A stretch of DNA of 64,000 nucleotides. Source: an uncultured Pseudomonadales bacterium (GTDB lineage Bacteria; Pseudomonadota; Gammaproteobacteria; Pseudomonadales; Pseudohongiellaceae). The DNA lies in assembly GCA_943842505.1 (NCBI GenBank), contig CALTDI010000022.1, forward strand, positions 35,655 through 99,654. The letters are read 5' to 3'. Made by a program: the position numbers and the translations under genes. Of this stretch, positions 44,425 to 54,811 are shown in pieces (position 1 is the first letter of the stretch; every line of letters begins with the position of its first letter). The notes beneath the pieces were generated by a model. The model was given only the letters and a program-made list of their open reading frames with translations. It was not told the DNA's origin and did not search any database.

Positions 44425-45732
44425 ATGCCCGCCAAAGGAAGCTCTCTCGACTCCTGGTTGGAGTATATCTCCAGTGTGCATCCGCGCGAGATTGAGCTCG
44501 GTCTTGACCGCACTAAACGAGTTGCGCAACACCTGCAGCTGGAGAAGCCCGATTCTCTTATAGTCACAGTCGCAGGCACCAACGGCAAGGGTTCCTGTGT
44601 GGCGACCATGGAAGCTATCTTGCAGCAGGCAGGGTATAAAACCGGCTGTTATACCTCTCCTCATATTCATACCTTCAACGAACGTATACGCATCGACTCG
44701 AAGAGTATTGACGACGAGTCGCTTGTCGCCGCTCTGGAAGCGATAGATGGCGCACGTGAAGATGAATCTCTAAGTTACTTCGAGTACGCAACTTTAGCGG
44801 GGCTCTACTTATTTCACGAGTCGCAGGTCGATATCTGCTTGCTTGAGGTCGGGCTCGGTGGTCGCCTGGATGCGGTAAATATAGTCGACGCCGATGTTGC
44901 TATTATCAGCAGCATAGGTATAGATCATACCGATTGGCTGGGCAATGACATCGAGTCTATCGCTGCCGAGAAGGCTGGCATCATGCGGTCGCATTCGCCT
45001 ACGGTCTTCGGCGGAATGAGTCCTCCATCCGCTATTATCAACAGAGCACAGGAGTTGGGGTCACCCCTGTTAGTGCTCGGACATGATTTTCATATCGATG
45101 AGAGTGCCGATGGGGGTAGTTGGCAATGGAGTGGCCTGAATAGGGAAGGGGCATCTAAGTGCTATTCAGACCTCCCGCTCACTAGTCTCATGTTGAGTAA
45201 TGTTGCCACCGCGATACAAGCCATAAATTTGCTACCTGTACGGCTGAAAGATGAGATTGTCGGCGCTGCGCTCACTGATTTGGGGCTTGCAGGCAGGTTT
45301 GAAGTCAGGAGGGACTGTCTCAGCGGTAGAAATGTAATCTTCGATGTGGCGCATAACCCTGCCGCGATGGAGCGGCTAGCTGCCAGGGTGCAGCGCTACA
45401 AGGGCCTTAAACCGGAGCTTGGGCGCGTAGCGGTGGTGCTAGCCATGATGGCGGATAAAGATGTGCTAGGAATGATCACAGCCTTAGAATACTGCGTAGA
45501 CATCTGGTATATTGCGCAGGTCGATCAGGCCCGCAGTATGGCCGCAGATGAAGTGGCACAAACCATGAAACGCGTGGGAATTGGCGTGGATCGTGGCCAG
45601 ATTTCGCGATTCGACAGTGTACAGTCGGCTTATAGAGCCGCCTGTGCTGAGACCGAAGCACTGGATCTCGTGCTGGTGACAGGCTCGTTCCTTACCGTGG
45701 CGGCTGTTCACGGGCTCAGTGAGCCGGCTTGA
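44425..45732 (+). CDS. folC: bifunctional folylpolyglutamate/dihydrofolate synthase
   Basis: VTVAGTNGKGSCVATMEAIL, GCYTSPHIHTFNERIRI, IGIDHTDWLGNDIESIAAEKAGIMR. Confidence 0.96.
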   Translation: MPAKGSSLDSWLEYISSVHPREIELGLDRTKRVAQHLQLEKPDSLIVTVAGTNGKGSCVATMEAILQQAGYKTGCYTSPHIHTFNERIRIDSKSIDDESLVAALEAIDGAREDESLSYFEYATLAGLYLFHESQVDICLLEVGLGGRLDAVNIVDADVAIISSIGIDHTDWLGNDIESIAAEKAGIMRSHSPTVFGGMSPPSAIINRAQELGSPLLVLGHDFHIDESADGGSWQWSGLNREGASKCYSDLPLTSLMLSNVATAIQAINLLPVRLKDEIVGAALTDLGLAGRFEVRRDCLSGRNVIFDVAHNPAAMERLAARVQRYKGLKPELGRVAVVLAMMADKDVLGMITALEYCVDIWYIAQVDQARSMAADEVAQTMKRVGIGVDRGQISRFDSVQSAYRAACAETEALDLVLVTGSFLTVAAVHGLSEPA

Positions 45733-45786
45733 AGGACTAGCGGAAACGAAGACCAGCAATCTTATTGATATTGAGGTGTTTACGGC

Positions 45787-46392
45787 TTGAATCAGGGCGC
45801 CAAACAACGAATCGTCGGTACTGTCGTGCTACTCGCCCTAGCCTTAATTTTCTTGCCTATCATTTTTGATGGCCAGGGCAGCTATGAAGCCCCCGTCACC
45901 AGCCGTATTCCCGATACCCCCATTATTTCTATCTTGCCCGAGCCAGTACAATCGCGCCCGGTGATCGTGAATGATGCGCAGCCCAATGAGCCGGCGATCG
46001 CGACTACCGTGAATCTAGTCGAAGAGGTGGTGTCGGAGATCGAAGAGGCTGCTGTAATTGAAGAGGCTGCCGCAGAGGTCGAAATCACCGAATCCCAAGC
46101 GATTTTTAGTCGCGAAGTCCCCACGCTCAGTGATGCGGGCCTGCCCCAGGGCTGGAGTGTCCGACTGGGCTCTTTTTCCGACGCAGAAAATGCGAGCAAT
46201 CTATTAGGACGTCTGCAGGAAGCAGGTTACAAGGCTTATACTAGAGACATCAGCAGTGACCAGGGTTCTCTAACCGGTGTCTTCGTCGGGCCGTGGCTCG
46301 ATAGAGGTCAGGTAAATGAGTATCAGCGGAAGTTGCAAGAGGAGTTTAGTTTAGCAGGTCTGGTAGTTCGCTACGAACTAGAGCGGTTATAG
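45787..46392 (+). CDS. SPOR-domain (DedD-like) membrane protein
   Basis: N-terminal TM (RIVGTVVLLALALIFLPIIFDG), Glu-rich linker, C-terminal SPOR pattern WSVRLGSFSDAENASNLLGRLQEAGYKAY...VGPWLDRGQVNEYQRKL. TTG start. Confidence 0.88.
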   Translation: MNQGAKQRIVGTVVLLALALIFLPIIFDGQGSYEAPVTSRIPDTPIISILPEPVQSRPVIVNDAQPNEPAIATTVNLVEEVVSEIEEAAVIEEAAAEVEITESQAIFSREVPTLSDAGLPQGWSVRLGSFSDAENASNLLGRLQEAGYKAYTRDISSDQGSLTGVFVGPWLDRGQVNEYQRKLQEEFSLAGLVVRYELERL

Positions 46393-46409
46393 TCAGCACT
46401 GGTTAGCAA

Positions 46410-46901
46410 ATGGCATTTAATCAAGTCGATATAGTCATTCTTATAATTACGGTGCTCTCGTCGGCATTCGGTCTGTGGCGTGGCTTGATAAAGGAAGTGC
46501 TCTCGTTGTTAACTTGGATCGCCGCCTTGCTGGTATCTAGGGTCTACAGTGAGCCCCTGGCTGAAATGATGACGGGGATGATAGAGAACGACGGCATTCG
46601 CTACGTAACGGCCTTTGCTGTTCTCTTTGTGATTGTGATGATGCTGGGGACGTTTCTAAACTTTCTCATGTCGAAGCTGCTGACGATCACCGGCTTGAAG
46701 TTAGCCGACCGTCTTCTTGGCGCCGCCTTTGGCGTAGCCAGAGGTGTGATAATCGTGTTGGTAATTCTTTTTATCGCCAGTATGTTCGTTTCGGAAACAC
46801 AGTTGTGGCAGCAATCACAGTTGATTCCTTATGGAATGGCTATGATCGAGAAGTCGCAGGTTTTTATCGGAGATATGAATAGCGTCGAGCCGACGCCCTA
46901 A
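46410..46901 (+). CDS. cvpA: CvpA family protein
   Basis: Four TM segments, VDIVILIITVLSSAFGLWRGLIKEVLSLLTWIAALLVSR; upstream of purF. Confidence 0.93.
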   Translation: MAFNQVDIVILIITVLSSAFGLWRGLIKEVLSLLTWIAALLVSRVYSEPLAEMMTGMIENDGIRYVTAFAVLFVIVMMLGTFLNFLMSKLLTITGLKLADRLLGAAFGVARGVIIVLVILFIASMFVSETQLWQQSQLIPYGMAMIEKSQVFIGDMNSVEPTP

Positions 46902-46925
46902 ATACGGTTAATCGCGGAGCGTACT

Positions 46926-48428
46926 ATGTGTGGATTGGTAGGTGTGGTTGCAAGTAAGGATGTCGGCGTCTGTCTCTATGACACCTTAACCGTCCTGCAG
47001 CACCGAGGTCAGGATGCGGCGGGTATCATGACCAGTGACAACGGAAAGTTGAATCTGCGCAAGGATAACGGTCTAGTGAAAGATGTCTTTCGCACTCGTC
47101 ATATGCGCAGACTAACGGGCAATATGGGAATCGGCCACGTGCGCTATCCCACCGCTGGGAGCTCTAGCCCCGCTCTCGCTCAACCTTTCTATGTGAATTC
47201 TCCTTATGGCCTGTGCCTGGCGCACAATGGCAACCTTACTAACAGCAAAGAGCTTAGTCGCGACTTGTTCAAAGAAGACCTGCGTCATATCAATACCGAC
47301 TCCGACTCTGAGGTCTTGCTAAATGTATTCGCTCACGAGTTGCAGCGCCGTAACAAGATGAAGCCTCTACCTGTAGATGTATTTGCGGCCGTTGCCGGTG
47401 TGCATAATCGTTGTCGCGGGGGGTTCGCCGCCGTTGTCATGCTGTCTGGGTACGGCATCGTAGGTTTCAGGGATAGAAATGGCATACGTCCGTTGGTGTT
47501 TGGCAGCAGGGTGACGAAGAAGGGCAAGAAGGAGTATATGATTGCCTCAGAGAGCGTTGCTCTGGATTCTCAAGGGTTTACGATAGAGCGAGATGTCGCG
47601 CCCGGCGAGGCTGTCTACATAGATATTGAGGGGCAATTGCATACTGAAGTTTGTACAGAGCCTGGCGTCCATACACCCTGCATTTTCGAGCATGTCTATT
47701 TTGCCCGTCCCGATTCTTTTATGGATGGTATATCGGTCTATAAGGCTCGCCTGCGAATGGGTGAGCGTCTCGCTGACAAGATCGAGCGAGTGCGTCCAGC
47801 TCATGATATCGATGTAATTATTCCTATACCCGACACGAGCCGCACGGCGGCCCTAGAGCTGGCAAATCGATTAGGTTTAAAATTTCGCGAAGGCTTTGTG
47901 AAGAATCGTTATATAGGTCGTACTTTTATAATGCCGGGTCAGAGCCAGCGCAAGAAGAGTGTGCGGCAGAAGCTAAACGCGATCGATCTGGAGTTCAAGG
48001 GCAAGAATGTCTTGCTGGTCGATGATTCAATCGTTCGTGGGACTACCTGTAAGCAGATCATTCAGATGGCGCGTGATGCAGGCGCGGCCAAGGTCTATTT
48101 CGCCTCAGCTGCTCCTGCGATTCGTTATCCGAATGTGTACGGTATTGATATGCCAGCCGCGGCGGAACTCATCGCCTCAGGTAAGACGGAGAAGGAAATC
48201 GAGGAAGCCATAGGAGCTGACTGGTTGATCTATCAGGATTTGGATGATCTGATCTCAACCGCTGTAGAGGGCAATCCCGATATCGAAGAGTTCGAGTGCT
48301 CAGTATTTAATGGCGAGTACGTAACCGGCGACGTGGATGAGATCTATCTCAAGCGTCTCGAAAATCTGCGTAACGATGCGGCGAAGGCAGAGAAGGCGAG
48401 CAAGAAAGCTGCTGCAGCAGCGGAGTAG
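46926..48428 (+). CDS. purF: amidophosphoribosyltransferase
   Basis: [60 protein letters not shown]. Confidence 0.98.
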   Translation: MCGLVGVVASKDVGVCLYDTLTVLQHRGQDAAGIMTSDNGKLNLRKDNGLVKDVFRTRHMRRLTGNMGIGHVRYPTAGSSSPALAQPFYVNSPYGLCLAHNGNLTNSKELSRDLFKEDLRHINTDSDSEVLLNVFAHELQRRNKMKPLPVDVFAAVAGVHNRCRGGFAAVVMLSGYGIVGFRDRNGIRPLVFGSRVTKKGKKEYMIASESVALDSQGFTIERDVAPGEAVYIDIEGQLHTEVCTEPGVHTPCIFEHVYFARPDSFMDGISVYKARLRMGERLADKIERVRPAHDIDVIIPIPDTSRTAALELANRLGLKFREGFVKNRYIGRTFIMPGQSQRKKSVRQKLNAIDLEFKGKNVLLVDDSIVRGTTCKQIIQMARDAGAAKVYFASAAPAIRYPNVYGIDMPAAAELIASGKTEKEIEEAIGADWLIYQDLDDLISTAVEGNPDIEEFECSVFNGEYVTGDVDEIYLKRLENLRNDAAKAEKASKKAAAAAE

Positions 48429-48484
48429 AATCGGTTTTTTCTCCAGTGTAGGCCAAGTCGAAGAAGCAGACAGGTGAGTAGACG

Positions 48485-49465
48485 ATGTTATCCGCTAAAA
48501 CCGAAAAAAATGTGCCAGGTCAGGTTGATCTAGTAGACAATAAACTATCGCAGCAGGTGCAAACTACTGTTGCCGAGGTGGGCAAGGCGCTACTTGGTAA
48601 AGAGCATCAGATCCGGCTTGCCCTTTGCTGCCTATTCTCCGGCGGTCACCTGCTCATCGAAGATTTGCCTGGCATGGGGAAAACCACTTTATCTTATGCC
48701 CTGGCAAAGGCGTTGGGTCTTAGTTATAACCGTATTCAAGGCACCAGTGATCTGCTACCGGCAGATATATTGGGCATCTCAATCTTTAATCAAACTACCA
48801 GCGAGTTTTCATTTCATCCCGGGCCTATTTTTAGCCAGCTCGTGCTCGCCGATGAGATAAACCGAACTACGCCCAAGACGCAAAGTGCTCTGTTAGAGGC
48901 CATGGAAGAACGTCAGGTATCTATTGAGGGAGAGACAAGAAGCCTTCCCGATCCTTTCTTCGTTATCGCCACGCAGAATCCGGTTACGCTTGCGGGTACT
49001 TATCCGTTACCAGAATCCCAGCTCGATCGCTTTCTCATGCGTCTGCGGCTTGGCTATCCCGATCACCGTGCGGAACGTGAATTGTTGGAGATGAACACAG
49101 AGCGTGACAAGGTCGAGGCAGTTAACCAGTGTCTTTCGTTGGAAGAAGTGATTGCTTTCCGTCGCCAGTCCGCCGAAGTCAATGCCAGCGACTCCCTGCT
49201 GGACTATGTGCAAGGGTTGATCGCTTTTACTCGAGGGAAGGACGAATTTCATTTTGGCCTATCGCCACGAGGCAGCCTTGCAATAATGCGTTCAGCTAAA
49301 ACCTGGGCGCTCATGAGCGGGCGTAATCACGTGGTGCCGGAGGATGTTCAGGCTATTTTGCCATCCGTCGTAGAGCACCGCTTACGTGCGACAATGGATG
49401 ACGATGGGCACAGTGGTGCCTCGCTAGTGCAACGACTGTTGAACGAAGTCGATGTAATCGAGTAA
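48485..49465 (+). CDS. MoxR family AAA+ ATPase (cluster 1)
   Basis: Walker A (IEDLPGMGKTTLSYALA), Walker B (LVLADEINRTTPKTQSALLEAMEERQVS), ATQNPVTLAGTYPLPESQLDRFLM. Confidence 0.95.
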   Translation: MLSAKTEKNVPGQVDLVDNKLSQQVQTTVAEVGKALLGKEHQIRLALCCLFSGGHLLIEDLPGMGKTTLSYALAKALGLSYNRIQGTSDLLPADILGISIFNQTTSEFSFHPGPIFSQLVLADEINRTTPKTQSALLEAMEERQVSIEGETRSLPDPFFVIATQNPVTLAGTYPLPESQLDRFLMRLRLGYPDHRAERELLEMNTERDKVEAVNQCLSLEEVIAFRRQSAEVNASDSLLDYVQGLIAFTRGKDEFHFGLSPRGSLAIMRSAKTWALMSGRNHVVPEDVQAILPSVVEHRLRATMDDDGHSGASLVQRLLNEVDVIE

Positions 49466-49520
49466 ATCTTATCGCTGTACGGCAAGCAACGAACTCACAA
49501 TCATTCCCCGAGTAAGCGTG

Positions 49521-50486
49521 ATGGCATTAAGTCTGCGGGAAGCACTCAGCAAGAACTATCAGCGTTAGTTAGCTAAGCGAATTCCAACACTGGATCAGGC
49601 TACTTTAAATCGCAAGAATATTTTCATCGTCCCGACACAAAGTGGCTTACTGTTTGTTTTTTCTGCGGGTTTAGTTCTGATTGCTGCGATTAACTATGCG
49701 GTGAGTTTGGCGTTTGCCTTAGCCTTTCTTATGGCCAGTATATTCATTCTCTCTATTCTGTATGGCTTCAACAACCTAAATCAGTTAACCCTTAGCAGTC
49801 GTTCGTCGCAAGACGTGTTCTGTGGTGAGGAAGCCTGCTTCCGCGTGCAATTGTCGCGTTCCCCGAAGCGAAGCTATGAATCTCTCGAGTTGAATTTCCC
49901 TGATTCAACGGCTAGCTATGTTGATCTGTCCAGCACAGATACGGAAGAAATTGGCGTATTTTCCCAGACATTAAAGCGTGGAGAGTTTAAGGCGCCGCTG
50001 CTAAGAGTGTTAACTCGATACCCCCTGGGACTCTGTCGTGCATGGTCTGTACTCGATTTGAATATGCGCTGTCTCGTATACCCGCGCTCCATACCTTTCG
50101 CTATGAATCAGTTCGACTCAGGCTCCAGCGGTGGTAGCGACTCGGCGATAAATCGAGAGGGTAGCGAAGATTTTTATGGCTTGCGAGACTATGTGCCTGG
50201 CGACTCACTGCGTCAGGTGGCGTGGAAGACTGTTGCTAGAGGGCAGGGGATGCAGCTTAAGCAGTTCGTGGACTACGTAGACAACAAAATTTGGCTAGAT
50301 TGGGATATGTTCTACGGATTCAGCAATGAGGAGCGGCTGTCTCGGCTGTGTTTCTGCGTGTTACAACTTTCCAAATCCGGTACTGCGTTCAGTATGCGCA
50401 TACCAGGCAGTGAATTCGCACCGGCGACGGGGCCGGAGCATAGAAAGAAATTGCTGCGTGCTCTCGCGCTATTTGGAGTTGACTAG
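49521..50486 (+). CDS. DUF58 domain protein (cluster 1), in-frame TAG at codon 16
   Basis: Frame from ATG 49521 reads MALSLREALSKNYQR*LAKRIPTLDQATLNRKNIFIVPTQSGLLFVFSAGLVLIAAINYAVSLAFALAFL. Body has the DUF58 pattern GSEDFYGLRDYVPGDSLRQVAWKTVARGQGMQLKQF. ORF track starts only at GTG 49701. Confidence 0.8.
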
Positions 50487-52549
50487 TGGAGCTTAGCTAC
50501 CAAATTCCGCGACCTGCATTGATATGGATTCTGGTCGCCGTTGTGCTGGTCCTCTTGCCGCAAAGCATTCGCATGCCGATTTGGATAAGCGGCATCGCGC
50601 TGCTTTGTGTCTGCTGGCGGGTTCTCATCTTCAACGGCAAGCTCGACTATCCGGGACGTATGATGCGGGTCGCCGTCGTTCTATTCACGCTCTTTGTATC
50701 GCTCTCGCAGATTCGGACTATAGGTATAGGCCTCGATTCGGCGGCGAGCCTGTTAGCGCTCGGCTTCGTTTTTAAATTGATCGAGATGCGGCAGAAGCGT
50801 GATATCTATGTGGTGATATCGCTGTGTTTCGTTATGTCTATGGTGGCATTCCTGTACTCGCAGAGTGTTTTAACAACGTTCTATATTACGGTAGTGATAG
50901 CTGTAGTCATGGGCGCGATGATTTCCTTAAATCGTACCGCGCTTGTCTCGGACACCGTGGGAACGGCAAAGCTAGCCGTCAAAATAGTACTTCAGGCTCT
51001 TCCTTTAGCCATAGTGTTGTTTGTAGTGTTTCCACGTATCGCGCCGCTGTGGGCTGTGCCGATGCAGAACGGGGTAGATTCGACGGGAGTTACCGATGAG
51101 ATGACGCCAGGGGATATAAGCCAGCTCGCTCGTTCTGCGGAGCTTGCGTTCCGCGTGCAGTTCGAAGGTGATGTGGCGCCCGAACACAGAGATTTGTATT
51201 GGCGTGGGTTGGTTCTCGATAATTTTGATGGACTTACTTGGACCCGAACCCGTTCTTCGTCGTCTTACTCGGTGGCCTCAGCTTTGGCAGACTTTAGAAT
51301 CAGCTATGAAGACAGGATTAGAACAATCGGTCAGCCTATTTCCTACAATGTCATTCTGGAGCCGACACAGCAACCATGGCTCTTTGGTTTGCATCTGGCA
51401 GAAGATGTAGATGATGACTTATTCCGTAGCCGAAACTTTGAGTTGTTTAATAATGGCCGTATCACGCAACGACTCAGTTACGATCTTCAATCCTATTTGC
51501 GCAATCAAACCGACGTTCTTCTCCTGGATAGCATGCGCAATAGAAGCCTGCGATTGCCCGATGAGGGCAATGAGCGCAGTCTCGAGTTTGCCAAGCAGTT
51601 ACGGGCCACTGCTGCGACGGACAGACAGTATGTGATCTCCGTGTTAGCGCACTTTCAGCAGAACGAATATTTCTACACGCTGAACCCACCAACGCTAGGT
51701 GAGGATAGAATAGATGAGTTCCTGTTCGAGACCATGGCGGGATTCTGTGAGCACTATGCCAGCACATTCACCTATTTAATGCGAGCCGTTGGGATTCCAG
51801 CAAGGGTGGTTGTCGGATACCAGGGCGCGGAGGCGAATCCCTACGAAGATTATCTTATGGTCTATCAGTACAACGCCCACGCCTGGAGTGAAGTCTGGCT
51901 TGAAGGAGAGGGATGGGTGCGCTTCGATCCAACCGGCGCGGTATCGCCAGCACGAATCGAGCAGGGAGTGCAGGAGGCGCTTAGAGATGACCCTGCGTTT
52001 ATGGAAGACGATCTATTCTCGGCAGCACGGTTGGGAGGTTTTGGCTGGTTGAATTCCATGCGTTTGCGATTAGATGCCATCGAGTATGAATGGAACCAGC
52101 TGGTCGTGAACTATGATGCGGACGTGCAGTTCGAATTGTTCGAGAGGCTGTTTGGTACAGTCACAGAGCAGAAGGTCCTCATTCTCATGTCAGTCCTTGC
52201 CTCGATAGTGCTGCTTGCCGTGGGATTTACCGTAATAAACATAGAGCCCAGAATTCAGCGTACGCCGATAAATCGGTTCTATCTCAGCGTGTGCAAAGAA
52301 TTAGAGAAGATCGGCTTGTGCCGTGAATCCGGGGAGGGGCCCATCGCGTTCCGTAACCGTGTCTGTGCTAGCAGACCCGAACTGGCAGAGCCGATGACTG
52401 ATCTTACCGATCTCTATGTAAGAGTAAACTATAGAGAGAAATCAGTTAGCGCTGTGCAGCAAAAGGCGCTATTGCGAGAGTTAAGAGTGTGTTTCTCTAG
52501 ATTGAAATCGAAATTATCTGCCCTGGCCGGTCTGCGACGGTTGGGCTAG
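50486..52549 (+). CDS. TgpA-like transmembrane transglutaminase (cluster 1)
   Basis: N-terminal multi-TM region; transglutaminase-like Cys-His-Asp region FCEHYASTFTYLMRAVGIPARVVVGYQGAEANPYEDYLMVYQYNAHAWSEVWLEGEGWVRFDPTGAV. Confidence 0.94.
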   Translation: MELSYQIPRPALIWILVAVVLVLLPQSIRMPIWISGIALLCVCWRVLIFNGKLDYPGRMMRVAVVLFTLFVSLSQIRTIGIGLDSAASLLALGFVFKLIEMRQKRDIYVVISLCFVMSMVAFLYSQSVLTTFYITVVIAVVMGAMISLNRTALVSDTVGTAKLAVKIVLQALPLAIVLFVVFPRIAPLWAVPMQNGVDSTGVTDEMTPGDISQLARSAELAFRVQFEGDVAPEHRDLYWRGLVLDNFDGLTWTRTRSSSSYSVASALADFRISYEDRIRTIGQPISYNVILEPTQQPWLFGLHLAEDVDDDLFRSRNFELFNNGRITQRLSYDLQSYLRNQTDVLLLDSMRNRSLRLPDEGNERSLEFAKQLRATAATDRQYVISVLAHFQQNEYFYTLNPPTLGEDRIDEFLFETMAGFCEHYASTFTYLMRAVGIPARVVVGYQGAEANPYEDYLMVYQYNAHAWSEVWLEGEGWVRFDPTGAVSPARIEQGVQEALRDDPAFMEDDLFSAARLGGFGWLNSMRLRLDAIEYEWNQLVVNYDADVQFELFERLFGTVTEQKVLILMSVLASIVLLAVGFTVINIEPRIQRTPINRFYLSVCKELEKIGLCRESGEGPIAFRNRVCASRPELAEPMTDLTDLYVRVNYREKSVSAVQQKALLRELRVCFSRLKSKLSALAGLRRLG

Positions 52550-53015
52550 GTTCAAGGGGCTAGCGCTGTTCGAGTTACAAGCATTATGGGTAGGGGCTTT
52601 GTTCGGGGTTAATCCGAATGCGTTCTTAATGTCACTGGCTAGCCGCCAGCTAGCTTCACGTTCGTAAACTGTTTCTCAAGTTCCTGTTTCAGTGTATCGC
52701 GATGATCGCCTTGGATTTCGATCACGCCATTCTTCACGGTGCCACCTGAGCCACATAGGGCCTTAAGCTTCTTCGCTAGCGCTTTGAGTTCGGTCTCACC
52801 AAGTTCGAACCCCGAAAGTATTGTTACCCCTTTGCCTTTCCTGCCCTTCGACTCTCGACTGATTCGTATTGCGGGATCGATTACTTGTCTTGGCTTGCCC
52901 TTGTCTTGCACGAGACGACAGAGGCATTTTCGTAGTGGCTTATGACAGCCAGGACAGCTTGACGAGGCTTCGGTGCTATAGACCAGGCGAGAGTTGCTCA
53001 TAGGTTCAAGGGGCT
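52547..53015. repeat. pair of identical 15-bp direct repeats TAGGTTCAAGGGGCT flanking the SUI1 gene
   Basis: Copy 1 at 52547-52561 begins at the TgpA stop codon; copy 2 at 53001-53015 begins at the SUI1 start codon. Confidence 0.85.
52639..53001 (-). CDS. yciH: SUI1-family translation initiation factor-like protein (YciH)
   Basis: C-terminal SUI1-like domain (KGVTILSGFELGETELKALAKKLKALCGSGGTVKNGVIEIQGDHRDTLKQEL) preceded by Cys-rich CPGCHKPLRKCLC. Confidence 0.93.
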   Translation of the reverse strand: MSNSRLVYSTEASSSCPGCHKPLRKCLCRLVQDKGKPRQVIDPAIRISRESKGRKGKGVTILSGFELGETELKALAKKLKALCGSGGTVKNGVIEIQGDHRDTLKQELEKQFTNVKLAGG

Positions 53016-53026
53016 GTGCCGCTTTG

Positions 53027-54811
53027 CTAGGTCTTGTAAAGAGGAGGTAGGGAGTATTGATCTTCTTTGTGTTGTTTCTTCTGCACGCTGTGCTTGCTCT
53101 TTCTCAGCCCTGAAACAAGTTGTAATAGGGACTTCGCATCGAATGAGTCGTCTGTTGCTTGACCGCTCTTGCTCTGGAAAAGGGCTATTTGGATGGCCTG
53201 GGCGTGCGCATGAAGATCCGGTGATTCTGTCTGTTGCAGAATGTCTTCCATGCTGAAGACTCGACGTCCTTCAATGTAGTGATCGCACCATTTGATGAGT
53301 GTATGGCGAATCGAGTTTACGTCGCTACTGGAGCAGGCGTTTGCAAATTGCTTGTAGGCGACACTCTCATTATTCTCGGGGCTGTATTTCGCTGCAAGTC
53401 GATTTTTCATCTGCTGTATGTATTCGTCTATCTCGCGCTTGTTACCTGCAATGACCAGTTTGTAGATGCTGAACAGTGCGATAATGATCGCAGCGGCTAT
53501 CGTGTAGTTAAACCACGCCGCCTCGACCTCGATAAATTCGGCTTCTGCTTGCTCGTCGATCATATCCTGATCGACTACCGGTAGTTGCGCTAATAGTTCT
53601 TCCAGGTTCTCTGTGCTGGCAACAGTTTGCTCTGCAGGAACTTCACCGTTGACATTGGCGATAGTCAGTCTGGTCGCCGGAATAACCGTGGCCTCTAGCT
53701 GATCTGTCTCGACATTCCACCAGGGGATGGAGATCTCTGGAATCACAACGTTACCGCTATCAATAGGGACCATCGATGTTGTTTCTATGCGTGTGCCTAC
53801 GATGGCGCCATCGACGAAGGTGCGTTCGATTTCAGGCGGGTCAGGGTAGAGATTTAAGCCTTCAATCTCGGTACCGCTAAAGGGTGGTAGTACGGCCCCA
53901 TCGAGGCCGTCCGCTGTCATCGTAACGGTACGCACTACACTGTCGCCGACCTTCAGGCTATTGATGTCTGTGCTCCAGCTTTCCTCTAGGGTTAGATTCG
54001 TCACCGGCAGCCAGAAGTCGGTATTCTGGACTGTGGCGGGTCGCTCCTTAATGTCGATGCTTATGCCTTCTATAAATGCGGTGACTCTTCGTGTGTTCAG
54101 ATTTCTGAACACGAAGTTACTGGAGCCGTCTGTCACTTCGCCGCGGAAAAGTATGTCTGGAATCTCTAGTGGTCCACTACGCTGAGGGAAGATAACGTAA
54201 CGCTTTTCATAGACGCCGTATCGCACTCCGTCGATAAGTTTCTCATACTGATTGGGCGAGCCAATTAGCTGAATGACAGAGTCTTCCATCTCCAGTTCGG
54301 TGAACTGTGGATTGCGGATGCCATTGATCGTGTAGTAGAGACGAACAGTAAATAATAATTGTTCTTGCACATAGACCGACTCTTTGTTGGTCTCTATTTC
54401 CAGAAATAGCTCTTCGCTAGATTGGTTGGAGCGTGGGCCCTCGTTGATTACGGTTATCTCTATAGGTGCGGTAGTCTGTCCGTTAATATCCAGTTCCGGA
54501 ATAGTGAGGCTGCCTTCTTCGAGCGGAAATAGTGTGACTATATAGTCGGTCCAGGCCTCCACGGCGCCGTTGACACTTCTAATTTGGCTGGATGTTCTCG
54601 TGCCTAGTACGTCGAATTGGGTGGTAAGAGGGGTCAGATCTAACTGCATTCCCTGTCGCTGGTCGTAAATGCGAATAGTGAGAGTGACGGTTTCGCCACG
54701 CGCGATTTCATTGCGATCGAGAGAGATCTCTACTTCTTGTGCGTTAGCGATGGGGGCTAGCGCTAAACCTGCATAGAATAAAATGAATGCCAGTATTGAT
54801 CTAATCCTCAC
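53027..54811 (-). CDS. BatD family protein
   Basis: Signal peptide then VEISLDRNEIARGETVTLTIRI, C-terminal TM; last gene of the bat operon. Confidence 0.9.
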   Translation of the reverse strand: MRIRSILAFILFYAGLALAPIANAQEVEISLDRNEIARGETVTLTIRIYDQRQGMQLDLTPLTTQFDVLGTRTSSQIRSVNGAVEAWTDYIVTLFPLEEGSLTIPELDINGQTTAPIEITVINEGPRSNQSSEELFLEIETNKESVYVQEQLLFTVRLYYTINGIRNPQFTELEMEDSVIQLIGSPNQYEKLIDGVRYGVYEKRYVIFPQRSGPLEIPDILFRGEVTDGSSNFVFRNLNTRRVTAFIEGISIDIKERPATVQNTDFWLPVTNLTLEESWSTDINSLKVGDSVVRTVTMTADGLDGAVLPPFSGTEIEGLNLYPDPPEIERTFVDGAIVGTRIETTSMVPIDSGNVVIPEISIPWWNVETDQLEATVIPATRLTIANVNGEVPAEQTVASTENLEELLAQLPVVDQDMIDEQAEAEFIEVEAAWFNYTIAAAIIIALFSIYKLVIAGNKREIDEYIQQMKNRLAAKYSPENNESVAYKQFANACSSSDVNSIRHTLIKWCDHYIEGRRVFSMEDILQQTESPDLHAHAQAIQIALFQSKSGQATDDSFDAKSLLQLVSGLRKSKHSVQKKQHKEDQYSLPPLYKT

